NCBI RefSeq assembly: GCF_008831285.2
Contig: NC_045138.2
Location: forward strand, 1,871,143 to 1,935,142
From: Nymphaea colorata
Taxonomy: Eukaryota > Streptophyta > Magnoliopsida > Nymphaeales > Nymphaeaceae
DNA length: 64,000 nucleotides
Direction: 5' to 3'
The notes under the pieces are model-generated. The model saw nothing but the letters and a program-made list of their open reading frames with translations. It searched no databases and was not told where the DNA came from. The translations under genes and the position numbers were made by a program. This document shows positions 49,873-61,449 of this stretch, piece after piece; position 1 is the first letter of the stretch, and every line of letters begins with the position of its first letter.

Positions 49873-52800
49873 ATGGACCAGAAGCAGAGTCCGGCCGGTG
49901 TGGACGAAGGAGTGTCATCTCAACACGCATATGACGAAGACAATCCCTTTTATCTCCATCATTCAGACAATCCTGGTACAGTTCTTGTTTCCCAACCCTT
50001 AACTGGAGAAAACTATGAAGTTTGGCGTCGTGCTATGACAATGGCTTTGGCAGCTAAGAACAAACTTGGTTTTGTCGATGGTTCTATTCCTAAACCAACA
50101 TCTCCTAAATCTCTTGTTGTTTCTTGGGAGCGATGCAACAATATGGTTTTGTCTTGGCTGCTGAATTCTCTTCATAAAACCTTGTCGTCAATAATGGTTT
50201 ATGCTAACAACACAGCGCATGTTTGGACTGAGCTTAAAATTCGGTTTTCTCAGTCCAATGCTCCTAGACTTTATCATATACAAATGCAGATTATTAACTG
50301 CAAACAATTGCAGTCCTCCATTGGTGTTTATTATACTCAACTTAAATCTCTATGGGATGAGTATGATTCATATGTTATTTTGCCTACATGTGATTGTGGT
50401 GCCATGCGATAAGTTAAGGAGATATATGAACAACAACGTTTGCTTGAATTTTTAATGGGGCTCAATGAAAGCTACAGTGCTATTCGCAGCCAAATTCTTC
50501 TTATGGAGCCAACGCCTTCTATTCCACGTGCTTATTCTTTGCTTGTTCAAGAAGAGCATCAACGAGAAGTCCACGTTTCTCTACCATCTGAAAGTATTTC
50601 TGCTGCAGCCATTCAACGACGAAAAATGATAGGGACTTTAACGTTAAGTTTAAAGGCAAACCACGTATGCAATGTGAGCATTGTGGAAGAATGGGGCACA
50701 CTAAGGCCCGCCGCTATCACATCCATGGTTTTCCTAAGAGGGGCGTCTCTAATTCTCAAAGCCAGCAGCCTAAGGTAAACTCTTCAACTTCTGATGCTTT
50801 ATTACCCACTCATTCACCATCAAAATCTCCAACCGGTGGCGTCAACTTCACTCCAGATTTGTACCGTCAATTCATGGATTTCTTAAACACACAAACTCTC
50901 AAAGTTAACATTGCAGGTATGATACTCCAGCCTATAGCTTGTTCTGTTTATTCACCAAAGTGGATTATAGATACCGGAGCCACCCATCATATGGCAAACT
51001 CCATTTCTATTCTCTCTTTTCCTATTTCAGCTGATTGTAACCCTATTAAAATGCCAAATGGATCAACCACACCTGTCACTCATAGAGGACAGGTTCGATT
51101 AAATCCATTTCTCACGTTGTCCAATGTTCTTTGTGTCTCAACCTTTTCATTTAATCTTGTTTCAGTCCCTAAACTTGTCACTGAAAATAATTGTGATGTT
51201 ATTTTTAATGATTCTTGTTGCATTGTTCAGGACCGTCACTCGAAGAGGATGATTGGGCGGGGTAAATTGGAGAATGGCCTATATGTTTTGGAGATTGAGA
51301 AACCAGCCGCTGCACATGTGATGTCGGATTCTTCAACCTTATGGCACTACTGTCTTGGTCATCCTTCATTCTATAGACTCAAAACTTTATTTAGTTCTCT
51401 TGATTTGTCTCATGTTGATGAACATTGTTCAATTTGTCGTCTTGCCAAACAATCTCGTTTACCATTTCCCAATAGTTCAATCTCTACTACCAGATGTTTT
51501 CAATTGATTCATTGTGATATTTGGGGAGGCTATCAAACGGAGTCACTTTCTGGTGCACATTATTTTTTAACTATTGTCGATGATTTTTCTAGATCCACAT
51601 GGGTATATTTGATGCGTTACAAACATGAAACCTTTTTTGTAATTCAAAATTTTATTTGTATGGTGGAAAATCAGTTTCACACAAGGATAAAAAAGCTTCA
51701 TAGTGACAATAGCCTAGAATTTTTTTCCAATGATATGACCCAATTTTTACAAACCAAGGGCATAGAAAGACAACACTCTTGTGTCGGCACCCCACAACAA
51801 AATGGAGTTGTCGAGCAAAAGCATAAGGATCTCCTCAACATAGCTCGCGCCCTTAGGTTTCAAGCTAAACTTCCTTTGAAATTTTGGGGAGATTGTGTCT
51901 TGACTGCAGCATATTTATTAAACCGTTCGCCCACAAAACCATTAAAGGACAAAACTCCTTTCGAAATTCTTCATGGCAAACGTCCAACTTATAATCATAT
52001 TCAGACATTCGGATGTTTATGTTATGCATATAATATTTCAAAACGTCATAAATTTGACGCTCGTTCGCAAAAATGTGTCCTTATTGGATATCCGTTTGGA
52101 CAAAGTGCTTATAAACTTTATGATCTTGAAACACATGAAGTCTTTACAAGTCGTGACGTTCATTTTGAAGAACATGAGTTTCCTTTTTCTCGCATCAAAG
52201 ATAGTGATAGTCGGCTTGTGTTACCTCTCCCTACACGTGAATCTCTTGAATATCAAGCTAAACTTCCTTTGAAATTTTGGGGAGATTGTGTCTTGACTGC
52301 AGCATATTTATTAAACCGTTTGTCTACAAAACCATTAAAGGACAAAACTCCTTTCGAAATTCTTCATGGCAAACGTCCAACTTATAATCATATTCAGACA
52401 TTCGGATGTCTATGTTATGCATATAATATTTCAAAACGTCATAAATTTGACGCTCGTTCGCGAAAATGTGTCCTTATTGGATATCCGTTTGGGCAAAGTG
52501 CTTATAAACTTTATGATTTTGAAACACATGAAGTCTTTACAAGTCGTGACGTTCATTTTGAAGAACATGAGTTTCCTTTTTCTCGCATCAAAGATAGTGA
52601 TAGTCGGCTTGTGTTACCTCTCCCTACACGTGAATCTCTTGAATATGAGTACATGGTTCCTAGTCCTGATTCCATATCTCACGAAACTACCACCATATTG
52701 TCACATGAACACTCTCTGTCAACCTCACCACATGAACCTCCACCACCCACTATGCCACAACCTGCCCCCAACGATACCATTGTTAGTCACCTACCATTAA

Positions 52801-54534
52801 GGCGTTCTACTCGGCAGCGTATGGTACCATCTCATCTACAAGACTATCGGTGCTTCTACTCTACCTCGCTCAAATCCTTTAATTCGGGTAATGGTACTAA
52901 CCCTACAACACTAACACATCACCCAATGCACCATTTTCTTCATCTTGATAATTTCTCTCAGTGTCACCAAGCCTTTTTAACTACTATTCTCAACAACCGA
53001 GAACCGTCTTCTTTCAATGAGGCAATACAATATCAGGAATGGAGAGATGCTATGGATGCTGAGCTTCAAGCGTTAGAGGCAAACTGTACTTGGGAAATCA
53101 CTTCTCTTCCACCAGGCAAAAAACCCATTGGTTGTCGCTGGGTTTACAAAATCAAGTATAAAGCAACGGATCTGTTGACAACTATAAGGCGCGACTCGTT
53201 GCTAAAGGATATACACAAACTGAAGGTATCGACTACACCGAGACTTTTTCTCCCGTTGCCAAAATTACAACTATTTGATACCTTCTATCCATTGCTACTA
53301 TTAAAGGGTGGTCCCTTTACCACGTCGACGTCAATAATGCATTTTTCATGAAGATTTGCAAGAAGAAGTCTATATGTCTCTTCCACCTGGTTTTACCCGA
53401 CAAGGGGAGAACATTGTCTGTCGACTAAAGAAATCTCTTTATGGGTTGAAACAGTCATCTCGGAATTGGTTTTTTAAACTCACTGAGTTCCTTCAACACC
53501 TTGATTTTTCTCAATCTAAGGCAGATTACTCCTTGTTCTCTAAGGTCAACAAGAATGGCAGTATTTTTATCGTGGTATATGTTGACGACATTATTATTGC
53601 AGGGGATAATCAACAAGCCATTGATCAGTTGAAGGCCATCATCAATGGTAAATTTCAATTGAAAGATTTAGGAAAACTTAAATATTTTTTGGGCATTGAA
53701 GTTGCAAGATCAAAACGTGAAATTTTTCTTTCTCAAAAGAAATATATAATGGACACTCTTCATGAAGCTGGATATAGTGGGGCCAAACCAAGTGACACAC
53801 CAATGGAACAACATCTAAAGGTAGATGATGAAAAAGGTCAACTATTAGACGACCTTAATTTCTTCAGAAAAATTATTGGTCATCTAGTCTATTTGACCAT
53901 CACACGACCGGATATTCTTCATAGTGTGCATATTTTAAGTCAGTTCATGGCACACCCAAGAACCACTCACTTGGAAATGGCTTTTCGCATCCTTCGATAT
54001 ATTAAATCATCGCCTGGACAAAGTATTCTCTTATCATCTAATAGCAACATTGTTGTTAAAGGATTTTGCAACTCGGATTGGGCCTCATGCCCAATGACAA
54101 GGAGATCAACTTCTGGATTCTGCATATTTATGGGAGACAATCCAATATCATGGAAGGTCAAGAAGCAATCCACTGTATCAAAGTCTTCAGCAGAAGCAGA
54201 GTATAGAGCCATGGCTCTAGCCACTTGTGAAATGACTTGGATAAAATATATTCTCAAAGATTTTGGAATCATTCATGAGCAGCCTATGTAGTTACATTGT
54301 GACAATAATGCAGCAATACATATCGCTGCAAACCCGGTGTTTCATGAAAGGACTAAGCATATAGAGATCGACTGTCATGTTGTTCGCGAGAAAATCCAAA
54401 GTAAAGAAATCTGCACCAAACACGTAAACTCTGAAAATCAAGTTGCTGATATCTTTACAAAGCCTTTAGGGAAGGAATCATTTTTCAAGTTAAGAGGTAT
54501 GTTGGCCTTAATTGACCCAGGAGCTCCAACTTGA
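49873..54534 (+). pseudogene. Decayed gag-pol of copia element 1
   Basis: Gag starts at 49873 (MDQKQSPAGVDEG; core LTGENYEVWRRAMTMAL). Domains follow in order: zinc knuckle (about 50667-50710, CX2CX4H but with Arg in place of the last Cys), protease (WIIDTGATHHM, 50962), integrase zinc finger (LWHYCLGHPS, 51340), integrase core (HCDIW, 51512; HSDN, 51701; NGVVEQKH, 51799), an in-frame 393-bp duplication (51861-52253 and 52254-52646), reverse transcriptase with YVDDIIIAG (53578) and RNase H (54070-54534). Breaks seen: TAA at 50410-50412, frameshift near 50623, frameshift near 53165, TGA at 53276-53278, frameshift near 53346 and TAG at 54289-54291. It cannot make a full polyprotein. Confidence 0.93.
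51861..52646 (+). repeat. In-frame 393-bp tandem duplication within the integrase C-terminal region
   Basis: The copies at 51861-52253 and 52254-52646 each span 131 codons starting QAKLPLKFWGDCVLTA and ending PTRESLEY. They differ by only a few bases (for example CGCCCA/TGTCTA near 51929 and 52322). The frame stays open across the junction. Confidence 0.97.
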
Positions 54535-54541
54535 AGGGGAG
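54533..54541 (+). other. Polypurine tract of copia element 1
   Basis: GAAGGGGAG lies directly before the 3' LTR, the priming place for plus-strand synthesis. Confidence 0.9.
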
Positions 54542-54741
54542 TGTTAGACGTTATGCAAATCTAGTCGATATAGGCAAGTTGAATCTCTCCAAAGATTTCA
54601 CCGTTGTAAAATCCCTCTTTTCTTTCCTTTTTATGAGGATGAGATAACGCTTGGACGTTATGCTCACTCTTGTATAAATACTGTATTTTGATTACCATAC
54701 AATTAATCAATTTTTAGTTTTCTTCTGCCCACTGTTTATCA
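54542..54741 (+). repeat. 3' LTR of copia element 1
   Basis: 200 bp, about seven differences from the 5' LTR, mostly C/T and A/G transitions. Confidence 0.95.
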
Positions 54742-55470
54742 CTCCTGGAAGAGGACAACAAAGATGGAGATAGAGAGGAAGACAGGGAAGAGGAAGATGC
54801 TCACCTGTGTCTATGCTCACCTGTGGAAGAGGGCAACGAAGAGGGAGATAGAGAGGAAGATGGGAAGAGGAAGATGAGGAAGGGGAACCCGTCGGGCTTC
54901 CTCTCGAGCGATAGAGTTCAGGTCCGATTTGAATCCCGATCCAATTCAACCTACCCAAAACCAAAATCGTTATAGACTTATAGGAATAACCATCTTAGTG
55001 AACAACAGAGCGCTTCGCCCCGTCCCTCCAACCCCGAACCTAACCTCCTTATTAAGAAAGAAAGGAAAGAGAAAATTGCAATTTTGATTTTGATATTTAA
55101 TAATTTTGTGATTTATAGATAATTTTGTCATATATATTAGTATTTATTATTATTATAAATTAATAAAAAAAATAATAATAATAAATAGTCTTGCCGCACC
55201 GCCGCACTTAAATTTTTTAAGATGTGCCATACCGGCACCCGCACCCGCATCCCACATCTTGGTGACAGTCCACTATATGTCTCGAGATCAAGCTACCACT
55301 ATTAGTTTAAGTGCTTCCTCAAAATTAATTTTCAGTCACTGTATGGATTATTTTCATATAATACCAAAATAAGTCGGTTTCCATGCCCAATCTCCACAAC
55401 TAATGTCTGCTCAATTTCATGATGCAACATATCATAACCAATTTAGTCCAAATAAGGTCGTGTCTCAAAT

Positions 55471-56268
55471 TTCAATTGGTGATTCGTGCATAAATGAATA
55501 TCTCCCGACTTAACGTTGTTGAACATCGCATAGAGGATAAGGTTAATTATAGGTTAAAATAAGTCAGTTAGGGTTGCATATTCCATCAAACAGATAAATG
55601 TGCTACCAGAGCAGATGAGGCGTTTTGCCTGATTATGGCTAAAGATCAAGGGAGTGAGATAGAGAACGTGAGAGAGAGCAGATGAGCCGCTTTTCCTGAT
55701 TAGGGCTACAGATGTGCTATGTAATCCTACAATTGCGCACAAATGATGATGAAATGCTACGTATGCAAACACACACACACACACACAGAGATGTGTACCA
55801 GGATATGGTAGGAGATAGTCGGATCTTGATGAGCTTAAGCGTGAGAGCCAAAGAAATCATGGTTGCCAGCAGCACTAAAGCGAGAAACGAAGGGACGAGG
55901 TCATTGGACTGTTTCGATGTCGATAGAGGGAGCTACGGGATAGAAGAAGAGAAAGCGAAGGTAGGGCTCGAAGTCGAAAGCAGCGTGTCAAGCAGCCTGT
56001 TCCGAGGTTATGGATGGAACAGTGTAGAACAGAGCGGATATATATACCCTGTCTAGCTTGTCCTCCGTCTAGTGTTTGTGTCGGATTTCTGTAGACGGAA
56101 CAAGCGTGTTCTGTTCCATCGTCTGTTCTACCCATCAAACTACTTGTTATAGATCAACAAAAGCATAAACCAAGGACATAATAAGTAAAAAGAAAAGTAA
56201 GTAATACATATTCAGAAACAATAAGAGTCCCATTGGTTAATAATTTCAATTCCTCTCTCTGTCTTTTG

Positions 56269-56329
<61 letters not shown>

Positions 56330-57360
56330 CTCAAAATGTGCATTGTGGCTTGGATAATCCAAGGCGAACCTTTATAAAAAATACATGCATGAAAGAAGCT
56401 TTTGTAATCTTCAGCCTCACGTCTCTCATCCTTTGGCTTTGTGCTTGATTGACACCATGCATAAATAGCATGATTATGAACGTCGTTGATAAATTCATGA
56501 ACAAAACGCCGACATAATCAGAACATATATTTTAGATAAAGAACGTGGGGTTCTTGCTACATGTCCTTGAAAACGTTTGGTGTTCAAAAAGCGTAATATC
56601 ATTGATCTTATCAAATGCCCTCTATGCGACGTTGTCAATGAATCAAATTGGTTCTTGTTTAGGAGATGGATTATCTATGCTAATGATCACCCCATAGCAA
56701 ATATGCTTGGTGCATTAATATGTGAGGTTCAAATAAGAACTTCAAATTCCATCTTTAATTATATAAGGTCGAAATTTTTGGATGCTGTTCGATTCTTTAG
56801 TTTCCAATTAGTTCAGACCCTCTCACTCCAATCTTAAATCCGACTTTTTTTTTTAATGCAAATAAGTAAAATAAGAAGATTGAGTGTTTCTTACTTCGAT
56901 GCACAATAGATTTTACTATAGAACTTTTGCCATATCAAAAAAACATGTCACATCAGATCCACATCAGATCTATGGATTTCAAATTCCAAGTAATCAAACG
57001 CCCCATTATGGTGTTAACATGGGATGACTTTTTATAAAGAAAAAACACCTTTGAGATTTGAACAAGAAACTGGCTACTAGGATTCATGAAGACAATTTGT
57101 CAAAGATGTTATGTTCATGACTATAAATGAAGGTGGAAGAAAAAAAAAATTACTGAATTTCAAGAAAGTTTTTAGATTCCTTCTCACGTTTGAGATAAAT
57201 AATAATTTTTTCAAGGATTTCAAGCTGATAACTCCTAGAAACTCCTTTCTTTGTTAGAGAATAGTATATGACGTAGCAGAACAATCGCCTCCTAGCTGGT
57301 AGTTGAGTCACATTTGAATAAAATCTTGTAAACTGAAATTTAAATTCAGTTGAGACCCAC
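55471..57360. other. Spacer between unit B and the third BURP region
   Basis: No gene was recognised. It contains a short (CA)n at 55769-55787, a long (CA)n at 56271-56317 followed by a short (TA)n, and a fragment at about 56154-56205 (AACAAAAGCATAAACCAAGG) related to the end of the gypsy LTR family of units A and B. The patch at 55990-56150 with TCTGTTCCATCG/GATGGAACAG words looks like an old inverted-repeat element. Confidence 0.45.
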
Positions 57361-58800
57361 TGTAAATTGCAACGAAAAAACTTGTAGGCTCATCATAACT
57401 TAAAGAAAAATATCGCATAATGCTAAACACTAAGGCAGAGATAAGGGCAACCATGGCTTCTTTTATTTCGTATAACAAATTTTTAAATATCTACTACATA
57501 ATTGAATTTGTTTATCATAAATTTTATTAATTTAAAAATGACGGGTCTAGGATACAAATCCTGAATGTCACCTATACATCTGTTATAAAATTTTAAAAAT
57601 GTTATTAGTTTAACTGACATAGAGATTGTATGCATGTTGTCGTAATTAATGAAATTTGACAACTAAATATCATATATTTCTTCCCTTTTGTTAATTACAA
57701 AAAATAACTAAAATTAAAACGTGATTTACACTGAATTACTGTTTATGAACACGTAAGTTGTTCACATTTTGTTTGTGACATCTTTTTAACACAAAATTAA
57801 GAGGTCCAGTTTTTGTCTCTTACGTTATTGATCTGGTATGTACCAAATACTCTAAAAAAAAAATTGCCTCATATGTTTACTCTCGAAAAAAATGTTAAAA
57901 AAGTTTTAACATTTTTTTGTCTCTTACATTAAAGTTCATCTTCTGTTTTCCTGCAATGACGAGATATTCTTTATTACATACAAGAATCGATCTTTTTTTT
58001 TTCTTAAGTATCATAATTTTCACATCAAACCAACAATCTCCCCATTATTTTCATCATCTAATGCATCTTTACTCTAACTGCGTAACATGACACGTATCAG
58101 TGTCAAATCAATACTACTTATCTTTAAACATTAATTAGTTAATATTTTGAAAAGTTTTAATCTGGCCTGTCTGTAAAAGTTTTGAAAAATAGAGCCCTAG
58201 AAAGTTTCAATATGTTTCTCTGGAAATTTTCATAAAGGTTTTGAGCAGCCCTTTGAAAAAATTTCAACCTCTCTTAAGGGAAAAATCTTTGCTCCGTCTA
58301 TATATGTCAACGCTATTTTCGAACTCCTATTGAACTTCGTAAATGTTTATATATATCGGCATATATCGGATAACATCAGCCATAACAATTATATATATGA
58401 GTGGATCATGATTCTCGCAATCCAAAATCATCCAACCATTTAATTTGGATTTGGATCGTCCATATCAAGCACATAAATAATTGAAAAAAAAAAACAAATA
58501 CATTAATATTAAATGATGAAAATATCTATCTTTTTTTATATTTTCACTCAGTTATTCATCCTGCTAGATCGAATGGTCTGATTATATATATATATATATA
58601 TTGTGCCACCCTTTCAATTATTTCTACAACCGCCTAAATTTCAACCGATGCCGTGTTCACATAAACTTCTTCATCTCCCACGTTCTTGGCCACATAATAT
58701 TCAATTGAAGCTAACATAAGTGACATATACACTTAGTGTCATGTATTTCAAATATGGAGTAATGTAATGCCCTCAAAGAGTAACGGATTTGGTAATAGTT
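57361..58800. repeat. Segment repeated upstream of BURP gene 3 (copy 2)
   Basis: It aligns with 28862-30240 in the same orientation and continues into the upstream region of BURP gene 3. It differs from copy 1 by many small changes and an insertion near 58400-58590. Confidence 0.85.
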
Positions 58801-58816
58801 CTTATTCTTTCTTTGG

Positions 58817-59212
58817 GGGCCTGTTTGATGGTATTTCTCGTAACCATGTAAATAGAATTCAAATTTTTGAAAATTTTTTCTTGTCTAACAAACTTGGGAT
58901 GAAGGAAATGAAAGTTGGGTTGGTTTTCAGAAAGTTATTTTCGAAAATTTCTTCCCATCTCAAGGGTTGGAAAAAAAATTTTATGATGATAAAAGTTGCC
59001 GTTGGATTTTCAAGCAATACTTAATTCCACCTCTTTCAACTTATCCCCGTCCTCGACCATCAAACTAATAAATAAATTTGCTTGGAATTTGTATCAATCT
59101 TAATAGGTTTTGAAAATATGGATTTTGTTTTCAATTCACAGATTCCAGAAATAAATTTCAGAAGACTTAAACTTCTTTCCCTTTCTATATTCTCAAAGAA
59201 TCAAACGGGCCC
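58817..59212. mobile_element. MITE-like element upstream of BURP gene 3
   Basis: A 396-bp AT-rich segment with inverted ends GGGCCTGTTTGATG and (inverted) GGGCCCGTTTGATTC. It has no coding frame of note. It sits between two stretches that are close together upstream of genes 1 and 2, so it is an insertion into the third copy. A clear target duplication was not found, so the superfamily is open. Confidence 0.6.
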
Positions 59213-59369
59213 TGACACAAATTTTTTGGAACACTTGGCGGCGGCCGCGGACATCATCATTCATGGCGTTTGTCCTTTTCACGTTATCAAACGCAGCGTT
59301 GGGACCCCAAGCTTATCCTTAGAGCAACTTGTGTTTGTCATCTTGCGATATCAAGTTCTATTTAAGTTC

Positions 59370-59377
59370 TATTTAAA
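59370..59377 (+). promoter_or_regulatory. TATA box of BURP gene 3 (locally duplicated)
   Basis: TATTTAAA lies 95 bases before the ATG. An 11-bp tandem copy (AGTTCTATTTA twice) gives a second TATTTAA just upstream at 59359; genes 1 and 2 have one. Confidence 0.65.
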
Positions 59378-59464
59378 GAGGGAAAGCTCCCCTTAACCTT
59401 CACATCTCAGTATCGGATCAAGCTCTTTTGCTCTGTGACCTTGAAAAGGCTCCAAATCATAATC

Positions 59465-60309
59465 ATGTTGAAGCTCATACTCCTTTTGCTCCTTGTACCA
59501 CTGGTAACTCTCTTTCATCTCTCTCTCTCTCTCCCTTATCTGCTGCATAAAGCCAATGCGTCTCGTGTTTGATTTTTATGGGTGTTACACAAGGGGCAAA
59601 ACTAAGAATTTTTTGTAAGGAGGGTCAAATTATTGTTTCAAATTTTGGCAGGAGATGAAATATCATTTTTCAAAATTTGTTAACATTTTTTAAAATTTAT
59701 ACGTAAATTTAAAAAAAAAATAGTCAGTCGGCATTAGATGGTAGGACTTTCTTCGATGAGAAAAAAGGACTTACTCTTTTTGGGATCTGATGCTACACCG
59801 TTGCGCAATACCTTAGTTGATCAACCTTTTCCATAAGTTGATTCCTAACTTGTATGTCATATTATGACATATTTAAGAGTTTCTGGTCCTGAAAGAATAA
59901 CATCAAATATTTCGTGTCCATTGGATGCATCAGATATGGTTATTTGTTAGATTTCACACATCTTTCTTTTCTCATCCTTACAAATTCTTATGATGGAGGG
60001 ATCAAGTAGCTTCTCATGCTGATGGCCACATATATTTAACTTATGGATTAAAGAGCTCTTTCCACATTCTTCCTGATTTGCTGCCTACTTTTGTGATGAA
60101 TGTGCTGCAGTTTGCTGAGACGAGTATTGGTTCGGCTCTCAGTCCCTCGAGCTACTGGAAGAGTGTATTGCCGAATACTTTCATGTCAGATGCCCTTCAG
60201 TCCTTTTTGCCGAAAGGTTGGTTGAGGTGTGAGAGAGTGAGTTACATGCACCAAAGTACCACTAGAAAAATAAAAATGAGTTGGGTTGTTTGGGAAAATT
60301 TTAAAGAAG

Positions 60310-60340
<31 letters not shown>

Positions 60341-61053
60341 TCACTAGTTTTTCTTGTTTTTATAAACGGAATGTCTGATAATACTCTTCCTTTTGATAAA
60401 GAAGTGAGAATATTTCATCATACCACCAAAGAAAAAAGATAAAAACCCGACATTTCTTTGTGTCTCTCTTTCTCTTGAGGATACCAAGTGCTATGGAGTG
60501 ATACCTCCCTGATGTTTTAACTTTCAACTTATATACAAGTGTCAATCTTTTTACAGCATAAAAAGTTGATGCCAGAGAATTCAAAATAGAATCTAACTAC
60601 CTAACAGCTTCTTTCACACAGAAAAACAAAATTGGCATAAAGTTGCAACTGCTTAATGTTTCCTCTCTCTTGGCTGTGTATATGTTATTTATATTGGATG
60701 GATTTTATCAAAGTTAATGAGTAATAGATCGAAATTCTTATCCTTGCTTCAAATTATGAAATATATGAACTGCAGACTCGTCGAGGCCGAGCTATGGAGG
60801 CAAGTGGGTCAAATTCTCAAAGTCAAACTGGGATGCATGCTTCGGGTACGTTTTACTCTGCAAGCCTCCCAAGGGCCTCTTCTTCTTAGAGAAGGACCTG
60901 AAGCCGGTCATGGCAATGGACATAAGATTTCTTGCGGCCAACATCAACTCAGAAGAGAAGATGCCGACCTTCCTCCCATGCCAGGCAGCAGAAGCACTGC
61001 CCTTCTCAACCTCCTCCTTCCCCACCATCCTCCGACGCTTCTCCCTGAGCCCA
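59465..61053 (+). pseudogene. BURP-domain gene 3, interrupted by a copia element
   Basis: Exons 59465-59503 (MLKLILLLLLVPL), 60111-60216 (FAETSIGSALSPSSYWKSVL onward) and 60776 onward match genes 1 and 2 in structure and phase. Exon 3 reads PKGLFFLEKDLKP and continues to FPTILRRFSLSP, where the LTR of a copia element begins at 61054. All four Cys-His pairs lie beyond that point and are not in the window, so the gene is broken as it stands. It is clearly more diverged than genes 1 and 2. Its exon 3 start (GGKWVKFSKSNWDACFGYVL) differs from theirs by substitutions and a three-residue length difference. The missing 3' part may lie right of the window. Confidence 0.88.
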
Positions 61054-61432
61054 TGTAAGAAATCAAAATGAAAAAATAATTAAAGGGACATAAATTTTTA
61101 AAGTGGTTCAGCCAATAGGCCTACGTCCACTACTCTATCATTTCTTGCTTGCCTTTCTTTTGTGGAGAAGCTCATTTATATAAAGGAGTTACATAAGGGG
61201 TCTCTAGTTCCCAAGAGACATGACTTTTCATCTTTCAACATACATGACTTTTCATCCCTCAAGAGACATGACTTTTCATCTCTCAAGAGACATGTCTTTT
61301 CATTTCCTAAGAGACATGACTTTTCATCTTCCAACAAACATGACTTTTCATCTCTCAAAAGATATGACTTTTCATCTCCCAAGTAATACACATTGAGAGC
61401 CTTCTTGGTGTTTCTGTTAACATCCCCCCGCA
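61054..61432 (-). repeat. 3' LTR of copia element 2
   Basis: On the element's own strand it begins TGTTAACAGAAACACC and ends TTCTTACA. The polypurine tract GCGGGGGGA (61433-61441) adjoins it. The family is different from copia element 1: the LTR is longer and has an internal 24-bp array. Confidence 0.9.
61213..61380. repeat. 24-bp tandem array inside the LTR, seven units
   Basis: Seven units of exactly 24 bases start at 61213, 61237, 61261, 61285, 61309, 61333 and 61357. The core is CATGACTTTTCATC with variable flanks. On the minus strand the reading frame that runs out of RNase H (61176-61625) translates it as octapeptides of the type DEKSCLLR. Confidence 0.97.
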
Positions 61433-61449
61433 AGCTCAATGCTCCAACA

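Larger units (their letters stand above)
48885..54741 (+). mobile_element. Ty1-copia LTR retrotransposon, full length but inactive
   Basis: Two 200-bp LTRs (48885-49084 and 54542-54741) begin TGTTA and end TTTATCA. They differ at about seven positions by eye, so the insertion is not very recent. The target duplication is CACCT/CTCCT (one mismatch). The order protease, integrase, reverse transcriptase, RNase H identifies the copia superfamily (Pseudoviridae-type). The element sits in the second unit of the 78-bp repeat of the surrounding element. The gag-pol reading frame is broken at several places. Confidence 0.95.
48467..55268. mobile_element. Terminal-inverted-repeat element in unit B, containing the copia element
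   Basis: Comparison with unit A shows a 6.8-kb insertion. TCCACTAT is present on both sides (48459-48466 and 55269-55276), consistent with an 8-bp target duplication. Inside, the outer ends read GTCACCAGGGTGCGGC (from 48491) and, inverted at the right, GTCACCAAGATGTGGGATGC, both followed by GC-rich GGGTGCGGGTGC-like repeats. Without the copia insertion the element would be about 0.95 kb and has no transposase, so it is non-autonomous. An 8-bp duplication points to hAT-like elements, but the extra 20 or so bases of palindrome at the left end are not explained by that. Confidence 0.6.
40641..55470. repeat. Tandem segmental duplication, unit B (with 6.8-kb nested insertion)
   Basis: The second copy of the unit starts at TATAAGGGAAGTTGATGAAA and ends at about 55470 (GTCGTGTCTCAAAT). 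Subtracting the insertion at about 48467-55268 leaves roughly 8.0 kb of homology to unit A. Differences seen are single-base changes, microsatellite length, the roughly 340-bp gypsy deletion near 46732, and loss of the (TA)n(GA)n tract near 47500. Confidence 0.95.

Noticed and set aside
61213-61380. 24-bp array considered as a CRISPR array
   Set aside because: Units are contiguous without spacers, it lies within a plant LTR, and the genome is eukaryotic.
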